64,000 nt of DNA from Neobacillus notoginsengisoli (GCF_003515685.1 NZ_QWEG01000013.1:58174-122173), one strand, 5' to 3'. Counted from the first letter of the stretch, positions 8,296 to 17,046 are shown. Numbers and translations are program-made. The notes: generated by a model from the letters alone, not told the origin.

Positions 8296-9175
8296 CGATT
8301 CCCCCCTTCTCCTTGTTTGTCAGGTACACAAACAAGTCGCTTGAGCTTACTGGAAATAGCTCCGCGCCAGTTCCACGCAAGTCACTTACCTCATTTTTTG
8401 TCAACTCATTTCGGACAACAGCCTGGATCGTGTTTTTTCCAAGCGTCTTCTCATAAATGATTTCCCTGCCGTCGAGTATGTCCCGGACAACCTCGACGCT
8501 TCCCCTGACCGCGATTGCCCAGCTGCTGAATTCAGACATAGGCAAATGCAGGAAATTCTGTCCACCCTGGATGAGAAGAATGTTTTCAAGCAAATCCTCA
8601 ATTTCCTCGAGATGATGGCTCGACAGAATAATCGTCCGTGGATGGTCAAGATAATCCTTCAGCAATGCGCGGTAAAAATCTTTCCTTGCCGCTTCATCCA
8701 TCCCTGTTGTCGGTTCATCAAACATCGTCAATGGGCAACGGGACGCGAGACCGACAATCGCATTGAAAATGCTCGTCTTTCCTTTTGAAAGCCGGTTATG
8801 GTAATTTTTCGGGTCGAGCGAGAAATAATCCAGCAGTCGCCTTGCAAGCCGGTCATTCCAATTCGGATAAAAGCGGGCCCCTTCCTGCAAAATTTCTCCT
8901 AACGGGAGGGCGGAAGGAAAAACCATTCCATCATCCACAAATATAGAATTCAAGGAAACATGTAGACTTTCAAAAGGATTTTCACTGAATACCTTGGCAG
9001 TCCCTGAAGAGGGCTTTAAATACCCGGCCGCTATTTTCATTAAGGTAGTTTTCCCTGCGCCGTTTCTTCCGACCAGGCCAGTAATCGTATTGTCCTCAAT
9101 GGAAAAACTAAGCTGATTCAAAGCCTTCTTGCCAAAATAAGTTTTCGTGACATTGTTGAATTCCACTGCCTTCAT
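8264..9175 (-). CDS. ABC transporter ATP-binding protein
   Basis: Drives the transporter encoded by the downstream permease genes. Walker A GRNGAGKTT is at residues 36-44; the signature is a variant, LSKGKTSIF, where LSGGQ is usual; Walker B and the H-loop read LTMFDEPTTGMD and ILSSHHLEE. The C-terminal ~90 residues are an accessory domain. The ATG overlaps the stop of the GntR regulator by 4 bp. The LSKGK signature is also common in YtrB/YhcG-type ATPases, which supports the ytr-like assignment. Confidence 0.92.
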   Translation of the reverse strand: MKAVEFNNVTKTYFGKKALNQLSFSIEDNTITGLVGRNGAGKTTLMKIAAGYLKPSSGTAKVFSENPFESLHVSLNSIFVDDGMVFPSALPLGEILQEGARFYPNWNDRLARRLLDYFSLDPKNYHNRLSKGKTSIFNAIVGLASRCPLTMFDEPTTGMDEAARKDFYRALLKDYLDHPRTIILSSHHLEEIEDLLENILLIQGGQNFLHLPMSEFSSWAIAVRGSVEVVRDILDGREIIYEKTLGKNTIQAVVRNELTKNEVSDLRGTGAELFPVSSSDLFVYLTNKEKGGIDDVFNENESR

Positions 9176-9549
9176 TTCTCACCCTCCCCCATTTCCGCTG
9201 CTTCAATCATGCCAATCAATTCGTTTCTATTAATATTGAGCCGGTTTGCCTCTATGACTAGCTCCCGAACAAGCCCCTTTAACGTTTCGTTCTTGCGCTT
9301 TTCAATAATGGCATCCCTTGCCCCAGCAGCAACAAACATCCCAAGCCCCCGCTTTTTGTATAAAATATTTTCTTCTGCCAATAAATTAAGCCCTTTCGCC
9401 GCAGTCGCAGGATTGATTGTGAACATTTCAGCGAGCTGATACTGGGAATAGACTTTTTCATCCGTCCCAAGATTTCCGCTGATGATTTCAGACTCAATCC
9501 ATTCGGCAATCTGCACGTATATTGGCTTCATACTATCCGTGTCTAAAAT
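9172..9549 (-). CDS. GntR-family (YtrA subfamily) repressor, probable ATT start
   Basis: A winged-helix regulator of its own operon. The product carries the YtrA-type N-terminus: PIYVQIAEWIESEIISGNL, then VYSQYQLAEMFTINPATAAKGLNLL (HTH) and a GLGMFV wing, with a short C-terminal dimer helix. The conserved family start (M-x-hydrophobic-D-x-x-S-x-x-PIY-x-Q) aligns with residues ILDTDSMKPIYVQ, which begin at an ATT codon (9549) exactly 8 bases after GGGAGG (9563-9558). An upstream in-frame ATG at 9597 would fall at about +2 of the transcript with no ribosome site; the downstream ATG at 9531 would cut into the conserved motif. I therefore favour an AUU start. Overlaps the ATPase by 4 bp. Confidence 0.8.
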   Translation of the reverse strand: MLDTDSMKPIYVQIAEWIESEIISGNLGTDEKVYSQYQLAEMFTINPATAAKGLNLLAEENILYKKRGLGMFVAAGARDAIIEKRKNETLKGLVRELVIEANRLNINRNELIGMIEAAEMGEGEK

Positions 9550-9572
9550 AGGAATCGCCTCCCTCGTACATA

Positions 9573-9594
9573 GTACATTAGTGTAGTAATGCAC
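9573..9594. promoter_or_regulatory. palindromic operator for the YtrA-like repressor
   Basis: A 22-bp inverted repeat: arms GTACATTA and TAATGCAC around GTGTAG (7 of 8 arm positions pair). It lies immediately downstream of the promoter start point, an ideal position for autorepression by the GntR protein encoded next. Confidence 0.7.
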
Positions 9595-9605
9595 CATGTA
9601 AATTT

Positions 9606-9634
9606 ATGATATATTTTCCAACTCCCATTGTCAA
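9606..9634 (-). promoter_or_regulatory. sigma-A promoter of the YtrA-like operon
   Basis: Minus-strand TTGACA (9634-9629), a 17-bp spacer and TATCAT (9611-9606), near-consensus. Transcription should start around 9599, next to the palindrome at 9573-9594. Confidence 0.85.
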
Positions 9635-9656
9635 CAACTAATTCGGATAAAAAAGA

Positions 9657-9692
9657 AAAAACCAGCGGCAACCCCTAGGCTGCTGCTGGCTA
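9657..9692 (-). terminator. terminator of the YetF-family gene
   Basis: Minus-strand GCCAGCAGCAGCC and GGTTGCCGCTGG pair, followed by six T; directly after the stop at 9716. Confidence 0.8.
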
Positions 9693-9715
9693 AATGCATA
9701 AATCACTATAAAATC

Positions 9716-10420
9716 TCACTCCACATCTGTTGGCGAGGTAAGCTGGTCCTCATATTGGTCAATAAATAACTGGCCGTTCGTATTGATGACAGCATAATAT
9801 ATATCTTCAACTCGCAAGTTTCTTTTTTTGCATTCCGCCTCAATCCATTCCGGATTATAAGGGCCGGAAGCATTTTTATTAATAATTTCACCATCCATAA
9901 TCAATTCAATCGGGAGGTGCTGACTTGAATTTGAGATGCCAAGATCCTGTTTGGTTGCATTCTGGAAAGGCTTCTTTTTTATGAGCGATAGCGTCCCGCT
10001 CACCTCAAGCAAGGCATATTCTACCTCGGTTATGTTAAAGACACCTTTCTCACGCAAAAGCTGATTGAGATCATCAATCGATACCTTTACTTTTTTCATA
10101 TTCTTATCGAGTATTTTGCCATTTTCAATTAAAACTGTCGGGCTCCCTGATAACCATCCCCTTAAAACACGGCTTCTTGAAGAAAAAATGAGCAACGTAT
10201 AAAACAAGATAAGCAAAGTGATGAAAGCAATAAAAATATCCCGGAACTTTAAACTCGTATGGAAACTCATATGGGCGATAAAAGCGCCAATTGTAACAGA
10301 CAAGGCAAAGCTATAGTGGTTTTTATGGGCATTAATATGCTTTCCTATAGCAAAAGTAACAACTAACAATAGTATAAAACTTCCAGCCGTCCGTACGATG
10401 GGAATGAGGAGATTGTCCAT
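9716..10420 (-). CDS. YetF/DUF421-family membrane protein
   Basis: A 234-residue protein with three N-terminal membrane segments (about residues 5-25, 35-55, 60-80) and a cytoplasmic C-terminal half with SRVLRGWLSGSPTVLIENGKI and the repeat-like FNITEVEYALLEVSG, as in the YetF C-terminal domain. The family is common in sporulating Bacillus and often linked to spore membrane properties; no reaction is established. The ATG has an AGGAG site. A single gene with its own terminator. Confidence 0.85.
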   Translation of the reverse strand: MDNLLIPIVRTAGSFILLLVVTFAIGKHINAHKNHYSFALSVTIGAFIAHMSFHTSLKFRDIFIAFITLLILFYTLLIFSSRSRVLRGWLSGSPTVLIENGKILDKNMKKVKVSIDDLNQLLREKGVFNITEVEYALLEVSGTLSLIKKKPFQNATKQDLGISNSSQHLPIELIMDGEIINKNASGPYNPEWIEAECKKRNLRVEDIYYAVINTNGQLFIDQYEDQLTSPTDVE

Positions 10421-10568
10421 TTTTGCACTCCTGTTTGCCAGATATTTTGAACATAGGCTTGCTTGAACCCCCGGAAGGCCATTCGTCCTTCTAATAGATT
10501 AATCTTCCAAATATGCGCTCTTTTTATCCATCCTACTGGAAATAACTTAATAACGAAACTGACGGTCC

Positions 10569-11249
10569 CTATTCTTTCCGGATTTTCATTTCGCTCCTTT
10601 TTAATGTAAAGCTGGTCGTTGCTTCTATATTTTTAAAAACCTTTGTGCTGTACGTGAAGTCGCCATAGCAATACGGGTAGCGGAAATTGTTTTTATCGCC
10701 GCCGCAGTTGTAGAGATCCGGGTTCTTTTGCACCTGCATGTAGGAGAACTCCTTCGCCAGTTCTTCCTTATGCTCGCCGCCTTTGCCGGCGACAAAATCA
10801 ATATAACCAAGCCCCATATTATACGCCTGAACAATCGTCGGCAGGTCGACATTCTTTTTCTCTCCGTAATGGACGGCCCGATGGAAATGCTTGACGCCCT
10901 GTTGGATACTCTCCTCTGGATTCTTAATTGTATTCGGCGGAAGGCCCGCGGATTCCGAAGCTTGCATCGGGTCGCCTCCCCTTCCTTTGCTTTCTTGCTG
11001 CATGACAGCCGCAAGCAGCGGGGTATATTCCTCAAGCTGAACTTTTTCAAGCTCCTTCTGAAGCAATGGCGTATATTTCTCCACATTTCCTAGTGGAATA
11101 CTCTTCAGAATCAGTTCCGGCTTTTTATGCAATTGAAACTCGTCATTCATAATTGCAAACACAATCAGCACCCCAAACAGGACCATCAATAAGTTCAGGG
11201 TCCTTTGCCGTTCCTTTCGGCTAGTGAATTTCTTTCGCTTCTTCTTCAT
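10569..11249 (-). CDS. lysozyme-like (transglycosylase) protein with N-terminal anchor
   Basis: Probable muramidase acting on peptidoglycan outside the membrane. A basic N-terminus and one membrane segment are followed by a Lysozyme_like domain: EYTPLLAAVMQQESKGRGGDPMQASES (catalytic-type Glu in QQESKG), ESIQQGVKHFHRAV, and IVQAYNMGLGYIDF, as in YocA and the CwlT N-terminal domain. I place the start at ATG 11249 (MKKKRKKFTS), which has a GGAG site 9 bases upstream; the 15 codons before it lack one. Unlike CwlT there is no NlpC/P60 domain and no conjugative element nearby. Confidence 0.85.
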   Translation of the reverse strand: MKKKRKKFTSRKERQRTLNLLMVLFGVLIVFAIMNDEFQLHKKPELILKSIPLGNVEKYTPLLQKELEKVQLEEYTPLLAAVMQQESKGRGGDPMQASESAGLPPNTIKNPEESIQQGVKHFHRAVHYGEKKNVDLPTIVQAYNMGLGYIDFVAGKGGEHKEELAKEFSYMQVQKNPDLYNCGGDKNNFRYPYCYGDFTYSTKVFKNIEATTSFTLKRSEMKIRKE

Positions 11250-11375
11250 CTCAGTTAGCTCCATATCTCGTAGTCTACTATCTATTATTATCAAAAATAT
11301 TGAAGGAAAACTACCAAAAAGGCAAAAGAGCCGCTATCCAATCCAGCTTGTTTCCTTTCCAAGTTTCGGCAGTTT

Positions 11376-11404
11376 TTGCAAACCAACAACTTATGTGTTA
11401 GCAT
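11376..11404 (+). promoter_or_regulatory. candidate promoter of the osmolyte ABC operon
   Basis: TTGCAA (11376-11381), 17-bp spacer, TAGCAT (11399-11404). The -10 box lies inside the palindrome at 11386-11412. Confidence 0.55.
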
Positions 11405-11412
11405 AAAGTTGT
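11386..11412. promoter_or_regulatory. palindrome over the -10 box of the osmolyte ABC operon
   Basis: Arms ACAACTTATG and CATAAAGTTGT pair with one unpaired base, around TGTTAG. It covers the proposed -10 element, so a repressor bound here would block transcription. The nearby GntR-RCK_C protein (14215-14829) is a candidate, by inference. Confidence 0.5.
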
Positions 11413-11444
11413 TTCTTTTTCATAATTAAAAATGGAGGTTCACG

Positions 11445-12569
11445 ATGATTAAGTTTGAAAATATCGTAAAAACATATCACCGCCAACCTGTCATCCACGA
11501 TTTCAACCTTGAAATTGAGGAAGGCGAACTGGTTGTTTTTATTGGCCCCAGCGGCTGTGGAAAGACTACCTTATTAAAAATGGTCAACCGGTTGATTGAG
11601 CCGACATCCGGAAAGATTGTTATTAACGGGAAGGACATTTCAACAATCGACCCAATTGAGCTGCGCAGGAATATTGGCTATGTCATCCAAAGCACCGGTT
11701 TGTTCCCGCATATGACAATCCGCGAAAACCTAGAACTGATTCCGAAACTGAAAGGCGAAGAGCCAGATGCCATTGTTGAAAAAACGGACAGGCTCCTGAA
11801 CCTTGTCGGATTAAATCCCGGGGAATACCTTGACCGCTATCCCCAGGAGCTAAGCGGCGGCCAGCAACAGCGTGTTGGAGTCGCGCGGGCCTTTTCGACG
11901 GACTCCGATATTATTTTGATGGACGAGCCTTTTAGCGCGTTGGATCCCGTTACGAGAAGCTCTCTTCAGGAGGAATTGTTCAATATGCAGAAGGAATTGA
12001 ACAAAACGATTATTTTCGTTACCCACGACATGGATGAGGCGTACAAAATCGCTGACCGAATCTGCCTTTTAAAGGACGGAGAAATTTTGCAATATGACAC
12101 GCCTGAAAACATCCTGAAAAATCCGGCTTCCGAATTCGTGGAAAGCTTCCTTGGAAAGAGGCGTGTTTGGAACAACCCAGAAGTACTGAAGGCAGAGGAT
12201 ATCATGATTGCAAGCCCTGTTAAGGTTTCGCCTATGCGGAACGTGCTGCAGGCGATAGAAATTATGAAGGAAAGCAAAGTGGACAGCCTGATGGTGACAG
12301 ACAAGAACCAAACGCTGATTGGCCTTGTGACACTGAAGGATATTAAAGTAACGAATCGCGCCATGCTCATTGGGGATGTCATGGAACGGAATATCCATTC
12401 CGTAGCCGAGGATATGGACCTGATTTCAGTTTTCAAAGAAATGAATGAACACAAGATTGGCTATTTACCAGTCGTAAATGAGGCCGGGCAATTGAGGGGG
12501 CTGATTACTAGAAGCAGTATCCTTTCTGCCTTAAGCAGCCAACTGATGGACCTGGAGGTGGCGTTTTAA
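11445..12569 (+). CDS. betaine/carnitine/choline-type ABC transporter ATPase with CBS domains (BusA/OpuCA-like)
   Basis: Energises uptake of a quaternary ammonium compound. The 374 residues hold Walker A GPSGCGKTT (near 34), LSGGQQQRVGVARA, Walker B IILMDEPFSALDP and the H-loop VTHDMDEA, then two CBS modules (about 250-310 and 312-370) as in OpuCA/BusA/ProV proteins that sense ionic strength or nucleotides. A GGAGG site precedes the ATG. It ends directly against the ATG of the permease-binding-protein fusion (no gap). Paralogous EgtV (ergothioneine) has the same architecture, so the substrate is not settled. Confidence 0.93.
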   Translation: MIKFENIVKTYHRQPVIHDFNLEIEEGELVVFIGPSGCGKTTLLKMVNRLIEPTSGKIVINGKDISTIDPIELRRNIGYVIQSTGLFPHMTIRENLELIPKLKGEEPDAIVEKTDRLLNLVGLNPGEYLDRYPQELSGGQQQRVGVARAFSTDSDIILMDEPFSALDPVTRSSLQEELFNMQKELNKTIIFVTHDMDEAYKIADRICLLKDGEILQYDTPENILKNPASEFVESFLGKRRVWNNPEVLKAEDIMIASPVKVSPMRNVLQAIEIMKESKVDSLMVTDKNQTLIGLVTLKDIKVTNRAMLIGDVMERNIHSVAEDMDLISVFKEMNEHKIGYLPVVNEAGQLRGLITRSSILSALSSQLMDLEVAF

Positions 12570-14135
12570 ATGACTGCTTTTTTTCAATATATATCGAATA
12601 ATACCGGCCAGATTATGAATCTACTTGGCCAGCACATTTATCTAAGTATCATATCCGTTTTAATCGCAATTGCCGTCGGAGTACCGCTCGGGATAGCCAT
12701 TTCAAGAAATCAACACTTCTCCAAACCAGTGATTGGGACCGCGAACGTCTTTCAGGCAATCCCAAGCTTGGCACTGCTCGGCTTCCTAATACCGTTTATT
12801 GGCATTGGCAGCACGCCAGCGATTGTAATGGTCGTCCTGTATTCCTTGCTGCCAATTGTTAAAAACACTTATACCGGACTGACGAATATTGACCGTGATA
12901 TTCTGGAAGCTGCCCGCGGAATCGGGCTGACGAACAGCCAGATTATGCGAAAAATCCAGCTGCCGCTCGCATTCCCGGTCATCATGGCTGGTGTCCGGAT
13001 TTCGGCTGTTACCGCAGTCGGCCTGATGACCATTGCTGCATTTGTCGGTGCTGGCGGACTTGGCTACCTCGTTTTCTCCGGCGTTCAAACGGTTGATAAC
13101 AATATGATTTTAGCAGGTGCCATTCCAGCCTGTATCCTTGCGCTGTTCATCGACTTTGTCGTTGGAAAGCTGGAATCAAGCATTTCTTATAAAACCAAGA
13201 TGGCATCTCCAGCTAAAAAGGCCAAGCCTTCTTTTGCAAAAAGAATTGCCTTACCGGCAATGATTGCGATTTTGGTTATCGGTATTGGCGCGACTTATGC
13301 ATTCAACATAGCTGGCGCAAAAGAAAAGATTACGATTGGTTCTAAAAATTTCACTGAATCTATCATCCTTGGCAATATTTTAGCAGACCTGATTGAGGAA
13401 AAGACTGATATTCAAGTAGAGCGGAAACTTAACCTTGGCGGCACGAATGTTGTATTCGGCGCACTAAGGAAAGGCGATGTCGATGCGTACGTCGAATATA
13501 CAGGAACTGGCCTAGTCAGCATTTTGAAAAAAGAGGTTTCCAACAATCCTGATGAAGTGTATCAAATCGTCCACGATGAATTCAAAAAGCAATTTGGCAT
13601 TAAAACACTGAAGCCGCTCGGTTTCAATAACACCTATACACTCGCTGTCCGACAGGATACGGCTGATAAGTACGGGCTTGACACGTTCTCGGACCTTGCC
13701 GCTGTCAGCAATGAATTGACCATCGGGGCAACAATCGAATTCACGACCAGAGTCGACGGGCTGCCGGGTCTAGCGAAAGACTATAACATGAATTTCGGTA
13801 ATACGAGAGCAGTCGATGGCGGCCTCCGTTATACCGCCATCCAAAGTAAGGAAAGCGATGTAATCGACGCCTTCTTAACAGATGGGCTGCTTGAAGAATT
13901 CAAACTGAAGGTGCTTGAGGACGACAGACAATTCTTCCCGCCTTACTATGCCGTTCCAATCGTACGGGAAGAAACACTCAAAGCACATCCCGAACTGAAA
14001 GAAACACTTGAGCTGCTCGGAGGCAAACTCACAGACGAAAAAATGCGCGAACTCAACTACCGCGCCGACAGCCTCAAACAATCACCACAAAAAATCGCCA
14101 AAGACTTTCTCATCGAAGAAGGGCTGATAAAGTGA
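12570..14135 (+). CDS. ABC permease fused to substrate-binding domain (BusB/OpuC/EgtU-like)
   Basis: A single 521-residue chain: an N-terminal permease of about six segments with the EAA-type motif (DILEAARGIGLTNSQIMRKIQLPLAFPVI, near residue 110), a membrane helix near 225-245, then an extracellular OpuAC-type binding domain starting KITIGSKNFTES, with LGGTNVVFGALRKGDVDAYVEYTGTGL. The fusion is the BusB/EgtU/BilEB layout rather than the separate OpuCB, OpuCC and OpuCD of B. subtilis. Likely cargo is glycine betaine, carnitine or choline; ergothioneine is a real alternative. It forms a two-gene operon with the ATPase. Confidence 0.9.
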   Translation: MTAFFQYISNNTGQIMNLLGQHIYLSIISVLIAIAVGVPLGIAISRNQHFSKPVIGTANVFQAIPSLALLGFLIPFIGIGSTPAIVMVVLYSLLPIVKNTYTGLTNIDRDILEAARGIGLTNSQIMRKIQLPLAFPVIMAGVRISAVTAVGLMTIAAFVGAGGLGYLVFSGVQTVDNNMILAGAIPACILALFIDFVVGKLESSISYKTKMASPAKKAKPSFAKRIALPAMIAILVIGIGATYAFNIAGAKEKITIGSKNFTESIILGNILADLIEEKTDIQVERKLNLGGTNVVFGALRKGDVDAYVEYTGTGLVSILKKEVSNNPDEVYQIVHDEFKKQFGIKTLKPLGFNNTYTLAVRQDTADKYGLDTFSDLAAVSNELTIGATIEFTTRVDGLPGLAKDYNMNFGNTRAVDGGLRYTAIQSKESDVIDAFLTDGLLEEFKLKVLEDDRQFFPPYYAVPIVREETLKAHPELKETLELLGGKLTDEKMRELNYRADSLKQSPQKIAKDFLIEEGLIK

Positions 14136-14154
14136 ATCTTCCATCAGCAGGGTG

Positions 14155-14216
14155 AAGCAAGGGGACGGTTCCAGCGCTTCCTTCGTAAACCGAAGGAAGC
14201 GCGGAACCGTCCCCTT
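14155..14216. repeat. GGGGACGGTTCC hairpin element, copy 1
   Basis: GGGGACGGTTCCAGCGCTTC, then CTTCG-TAAAC-CGAAG, and the complementary second arm ending GGAACCGTCCCC. A long near-perfect stem between two convergent genes; it may also serve as a two-way terminator. Confidence 0.85.
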
Positions 14217-14829
14217 ATTCTCTCAAGAAATCAATAACACGGTCATATGTATGTTCATTGCCGATGATGAGCAGGATATCGCCCACTTCGATGCTTGCGT
14301 AAGGGCCGGGTGAGATAATGACTTCCCCTTCCCTCTTCATCCCAACGATGGTCCCGCCGGTATTTTGCCAAAATTTCATATCAGAAATCGTTTTTCCGAT
14401 TTGCGCGCAATCCTCCGCAATCTCCACCTCAAACGGTACGAGCGGATTGATATAGCGCAGCTTGTCTGAGTAATCCACGATTTTTTCGATCGTTTCAAAC
14501 AACTGGCCGTCCAGTTTCCCCCGCTCGACAATGATGCTCTTTAGCTTCTTTTCCATGTCTTTTACGGTTTTCAAATTCGTAAAACGGTTTATGTACGTCA
14601 ACGCATTTTCACGGGACGCAATGACAACCCCTGCTCCCTTTTCCGATTTCACAATCTCGACATCCTCAAGAATCTTGATTGCTTTGCGGACCGTCTCCGG
14701 CGAAACATTGTACTCACTCGCCAATGTGGAACGCCCGTGAATCTTCTCGCCTACCTTATACTTCTCATTGTAAATTCGGTTGGCAATATCAATGGCAATT
14801 TGTTCATATATAGGAATTTTTGTTCGCAT
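14215..14829 (-). CDS. GntR HTH plus RCK_C (TrkA-C) regulator, BusR-like
   Basis: A 204-residue regulator: winged helix at residues 1-75 (IPIYEQIAIDIANRIYNEKYKVGEKIHGRSTLASEYNVSPETVRKAI read in parts), a helical linker (about 85-115), and a C-terminal RCK_C domain with GGTIVGMKREGEVIISPGP and VGDILLIIGNE. This pairing is that of BusR, the c-di-AMP-dependent repressor of the BusAB betaine importer in lactococci and streptococci (known). Here it faces the BusAB-like genes tail to tail. I infer control of that importer, or of potassium/osmolyte transport elsewhere, in response to c-di-AMP. The stop codon region touches repeat copy 1. Confidence 0.88.
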   Translation of the reverse strand: MRTKIPIYEQIAIDIANRIYNEKYKVGEKIHGRSTLASEYNVSPETVRKAIKILEDVEIVKSEKGAGVVIASRENALTYINRFTNLKTVKDMEKKLKSIIVERGKLDGQLFETIEKIVDYSDKLRYINPLVPFEVEIAEDCAQIGKTISDMKFWQNTGGTIVGMKREGEVIISPGPYASIEVGDILLIIGNEHTYDRVIDFLRE

Positions 14830-15033
14830 GAAGATCTTCCTTTATAGAGTGATGGCTGTTTCGTTTGCAAAACCAAACCAATCGGGCAGCGTTTAGCATA
14901 CACGAAAACATTATCTATAGTATACCATTTGCGGCGGGGATTCCTTAACCCGGCGGCTTTTAAGCATAAGTAGCAATATCTCGAAAGGTTAACGATTTTG
15001 GAAAATCAGCTACTCTTTTGCAAAAACAAGCCT

Positions 15034-15348
15034 CTACAAAAACAGAAAAGTGCCGGTAAAAAGGCAAAGCGAACCTACCGGAATCGGATGCTTCAGAAAG
15101 GATGCAAAATATTGAATGAGAGTTTCGGCTTCATTGCTTTCCTTTCTGAACACCCCGAGAGTAATCGCCAGGAAGACTGCCGAGCAAAACAGCAATACGA
15201 GCGGAAAAGACATAAATCCGGTATGGACTGGAATGCGGAAAGTATAAAGGTATCCCCGCTCGAGGAGGAGCTTAAATATCGAATATGCAAAGAGTAACTC
15301 CAGAGCAGCTGTCAATAAAGCCCATAGCCAGAATTCTAGTTTGTTCAT
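15034..15348 (-). CDS. small membrane protein, unknown
   Basis: A 104-residue protein with three hydrophobic segments (about residues 8-28, 45-65, 85-104). The ATG has a strong AAGGAG site, which supports that it is real. I do not recognise the family. It stands alone between the BusR-like gene and the MFS gene; between 14830 and 15033 I see nothing else. Confidence 0.6.
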   Translation of the reverse strand: MNKLEFWLWALLTAALELLFAYSIFKLLLERGYLYTFRIPVHTGFMSFPLVLLFCSAVFLAITLGVFRKESNEAETLIQYFASFLKHPIPVGSLCLFTGTFLFL

Positions 15349-15500
15349 AAAAAATCTCCTTATTTCTCAATGAAATTTTGTGAAAAAAGTTGTCACTATA
15401 TAACACAATTCGCCAATTTGAAGATATTCCCTTTTTTATAATGAGAAAAAAGTCGGTCTTTTTGCAAAATCAAAAACAACTAGTTATCGTTCCCCTAAGC

Positions 15501-15554
15501 AAAAAAAAGCCTGCGGGCCACTCCCCACTTAGAGGAGTCCGCCTGCAGGCTTGA
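15501..15554 (-). terminator. terminator of the MFS gene
   Basis: Minus-strand AAGCCTGCAGGCGGACTCC pairs with GGAGTGGCCCGCAGGCTT, then eight T; it lies just after the stop at 15568. Confidence 0.9.
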
Positions 15555-15567
15555 ATAAACAACTATT

Positions 15568-16797
15568 CTATTTCCCGTGCACAAACTCTCTTCTGACCTT
15601 CCGCCCCTTCAATTCACCTTCATTCAGATGAACCATCGCCATTGCAGCGAGCAGGAGAATACCAGTCGCAATGAAGACGCTTTGGACGGGGAACATACCG
15701 CCCAGAAGCCCGCCGATCAGCGGCCCAACCATGCCGCCCAACTGATGCGCGGTTTGATTCAGGCTGAATGCCCGGCCGCGGAAATCTTCCGGAGTCGACC
15801 TGACCACCAGTCCATTAAGCGCAGGGGTAACCGCGCAGAAAAATATACCAAACACAAAGCGGATCAGCGAGAAGCCCCAAATCTGGGCAAACAGAACCTG
15901 CGCAAGCATCCCGAGCCCACCGCCGAGAAGGCCTATAAACAAGACGCGCTGAAAGCCGACCTTGTCCGCCCATCTGCCCCAAAGCGGAGCAAACATGACA
16001 CTCGCAATGCCCGGTAGCGAGAAAATGATGCCCGCAAGCAAGGATGCATGATTTGCCGAGCCGCTCAATTTCACAATATACAACGGCAGGATAGGCTCAA
16101 TCGTCATGACCGAACTGCTGACGACCAGGGTCAAGATCAAGACGAGAAGGAACCGCTGATTATTGAGGGCAACGCGGAAGTCATTCCGCACTGACCCCTT
16201 CTCCTTATTCGGCTTAAAGTTCTCTTCCTTTACCAGAAAAATAATCAGTAAAGTCGCGAGCCCGACAATCAATCCTCCCGCCCCAAATGCCCAGCGGTTG
16301 CCAAAAAAATGGGCAACAGTCCCGCCGAACAGCGGGCCGACAATCTGCCCTGCCGCCGCACCAGAAGAAATGATCGATAAAGCATAACCGACCTTATCGC
16401 TAGGCGTGTTCGTGCCAATCAAGGCAATCGCACCGGGAATAAAGCCACTCAACAATCCCTGCAGAATCCTTAGCCCCAAAATCTGATAAGGATTTGTAAC
16501 AAAAGCCATAAGCGTATAAATTACAAAAAGGGCAATACCTGCCCTGACAATCATCGGTTTCCGCCCGTATTTATCGGCCACTCTGCCCCAAAAAGGCGAA
16601 GCGATCGCACCGGCGAGAAATGCGGAACCAAATATCAGCCCTGACCACAGCTCTGTGTGCTCATGGACCCCCAATTGCAAAAGAAACAACGGTAAAAACG
16701 GGATAACCATCGAAAAACTTGCTGCCGTAAAAAATACTCCAACCCAAAGAATCCACAAATTACGTTTCCATAAGGGCAATGCAACTTTCATCTCCAA
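15568..16797 (-). CDS. MFS transporter (drug/efflux type)
   Basis: A 409-residue, 12-segment major facilitator. It has the cytoplasmic loop motif GRVADKYGRKPMI (near residue 70) and its half-repeat GRWADKVGFQRVL (near 270), plus a motif-C-like region (GAAAGQIVGPLFGG, near 147) typical of antiporters of the drug:H+ type. The likely role is export of small toxic compounds, as in MdtG/YttB relatives; the substrate is unknown. The start is uncertain: TTG at 16797 or ATG at 16791, neither with a good ribosome site. Confidence 0.88.
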   Translation of the reverse strand: MEMKVALPLWKRNLWILWVGVFFTAASFSMVIPFLPLFLLQLGVHEHTELWSGLIFGSAFLAGAIASPFWGRVADKYGRKPMIVRAGIALFVIYTLMAFVTNPYQILGLRILQGLLSGFIPGAIALIGTNTPSDKVGYALSIISSGAAAGQIVGPLFGGTVAHFFGNRWAFGAGGLIVGLATLLIIFLVKEENFKPNKEKGSVRNDFRVALNNQRFLLVLILTLVVSSSVMTIEPILPLYIVKLSGSANHASLLAGIIFSLPGIASVMFAPLWGRWADKVGFQRVLFIGLLGGGLGMLAQVLFAQIWGFSLIRFVFGIFFCAVTPALNGLVVRSTPEDFRGRAFSLNQTAHQLGGMVGPLIGGLLGGMFPVQSVFIATGILLLAAMAMVHLNEGELKGRKVRREFVHGK

Positions 16798-16947
16798 GCT
16801 TTATATCATTTAAATTCTTTTCCATTTACTATCTTAACACAATACAAAATTAATTTCACGGGCGAAATATTCGGATTCCGAAATATACTCCCTAAAAAAG
16901 AACACTGTCCAGAGTTCAGAGTTTCACCATATCTATGACCAATAAGA

Positions 16948-17003
16948 ATGGATAGGGGACAGAGTTCCGTGGTTTTTACTCACTCTCTGTCCTATAAAAA
17001 ACG
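16948..17003. repeat. imperfect inverted repeat of GGGGACAGAG type
   Basis: ATAGGGGACAGAG and CTCTCTGTCCTAT lie as inverted arms about 25 bp apart in the gap between two minus-strand genes. It may be a distant relative of the GGGGACGGTTCC elements. The rest of 16798-17046 shows nothing. Confidence 0.4.
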
Positions 17004-17046
17004 ATACGAAACGGGAAACCGCACAGGAAGCGATGAATTCTCAACA

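Noticed and set aside
9550..9597. ATG 9597 as start of the YtrA-like regulator
   Set aside because: It would lie about two bases into the transcript, without a ribosome site and next to the operator palindrome.
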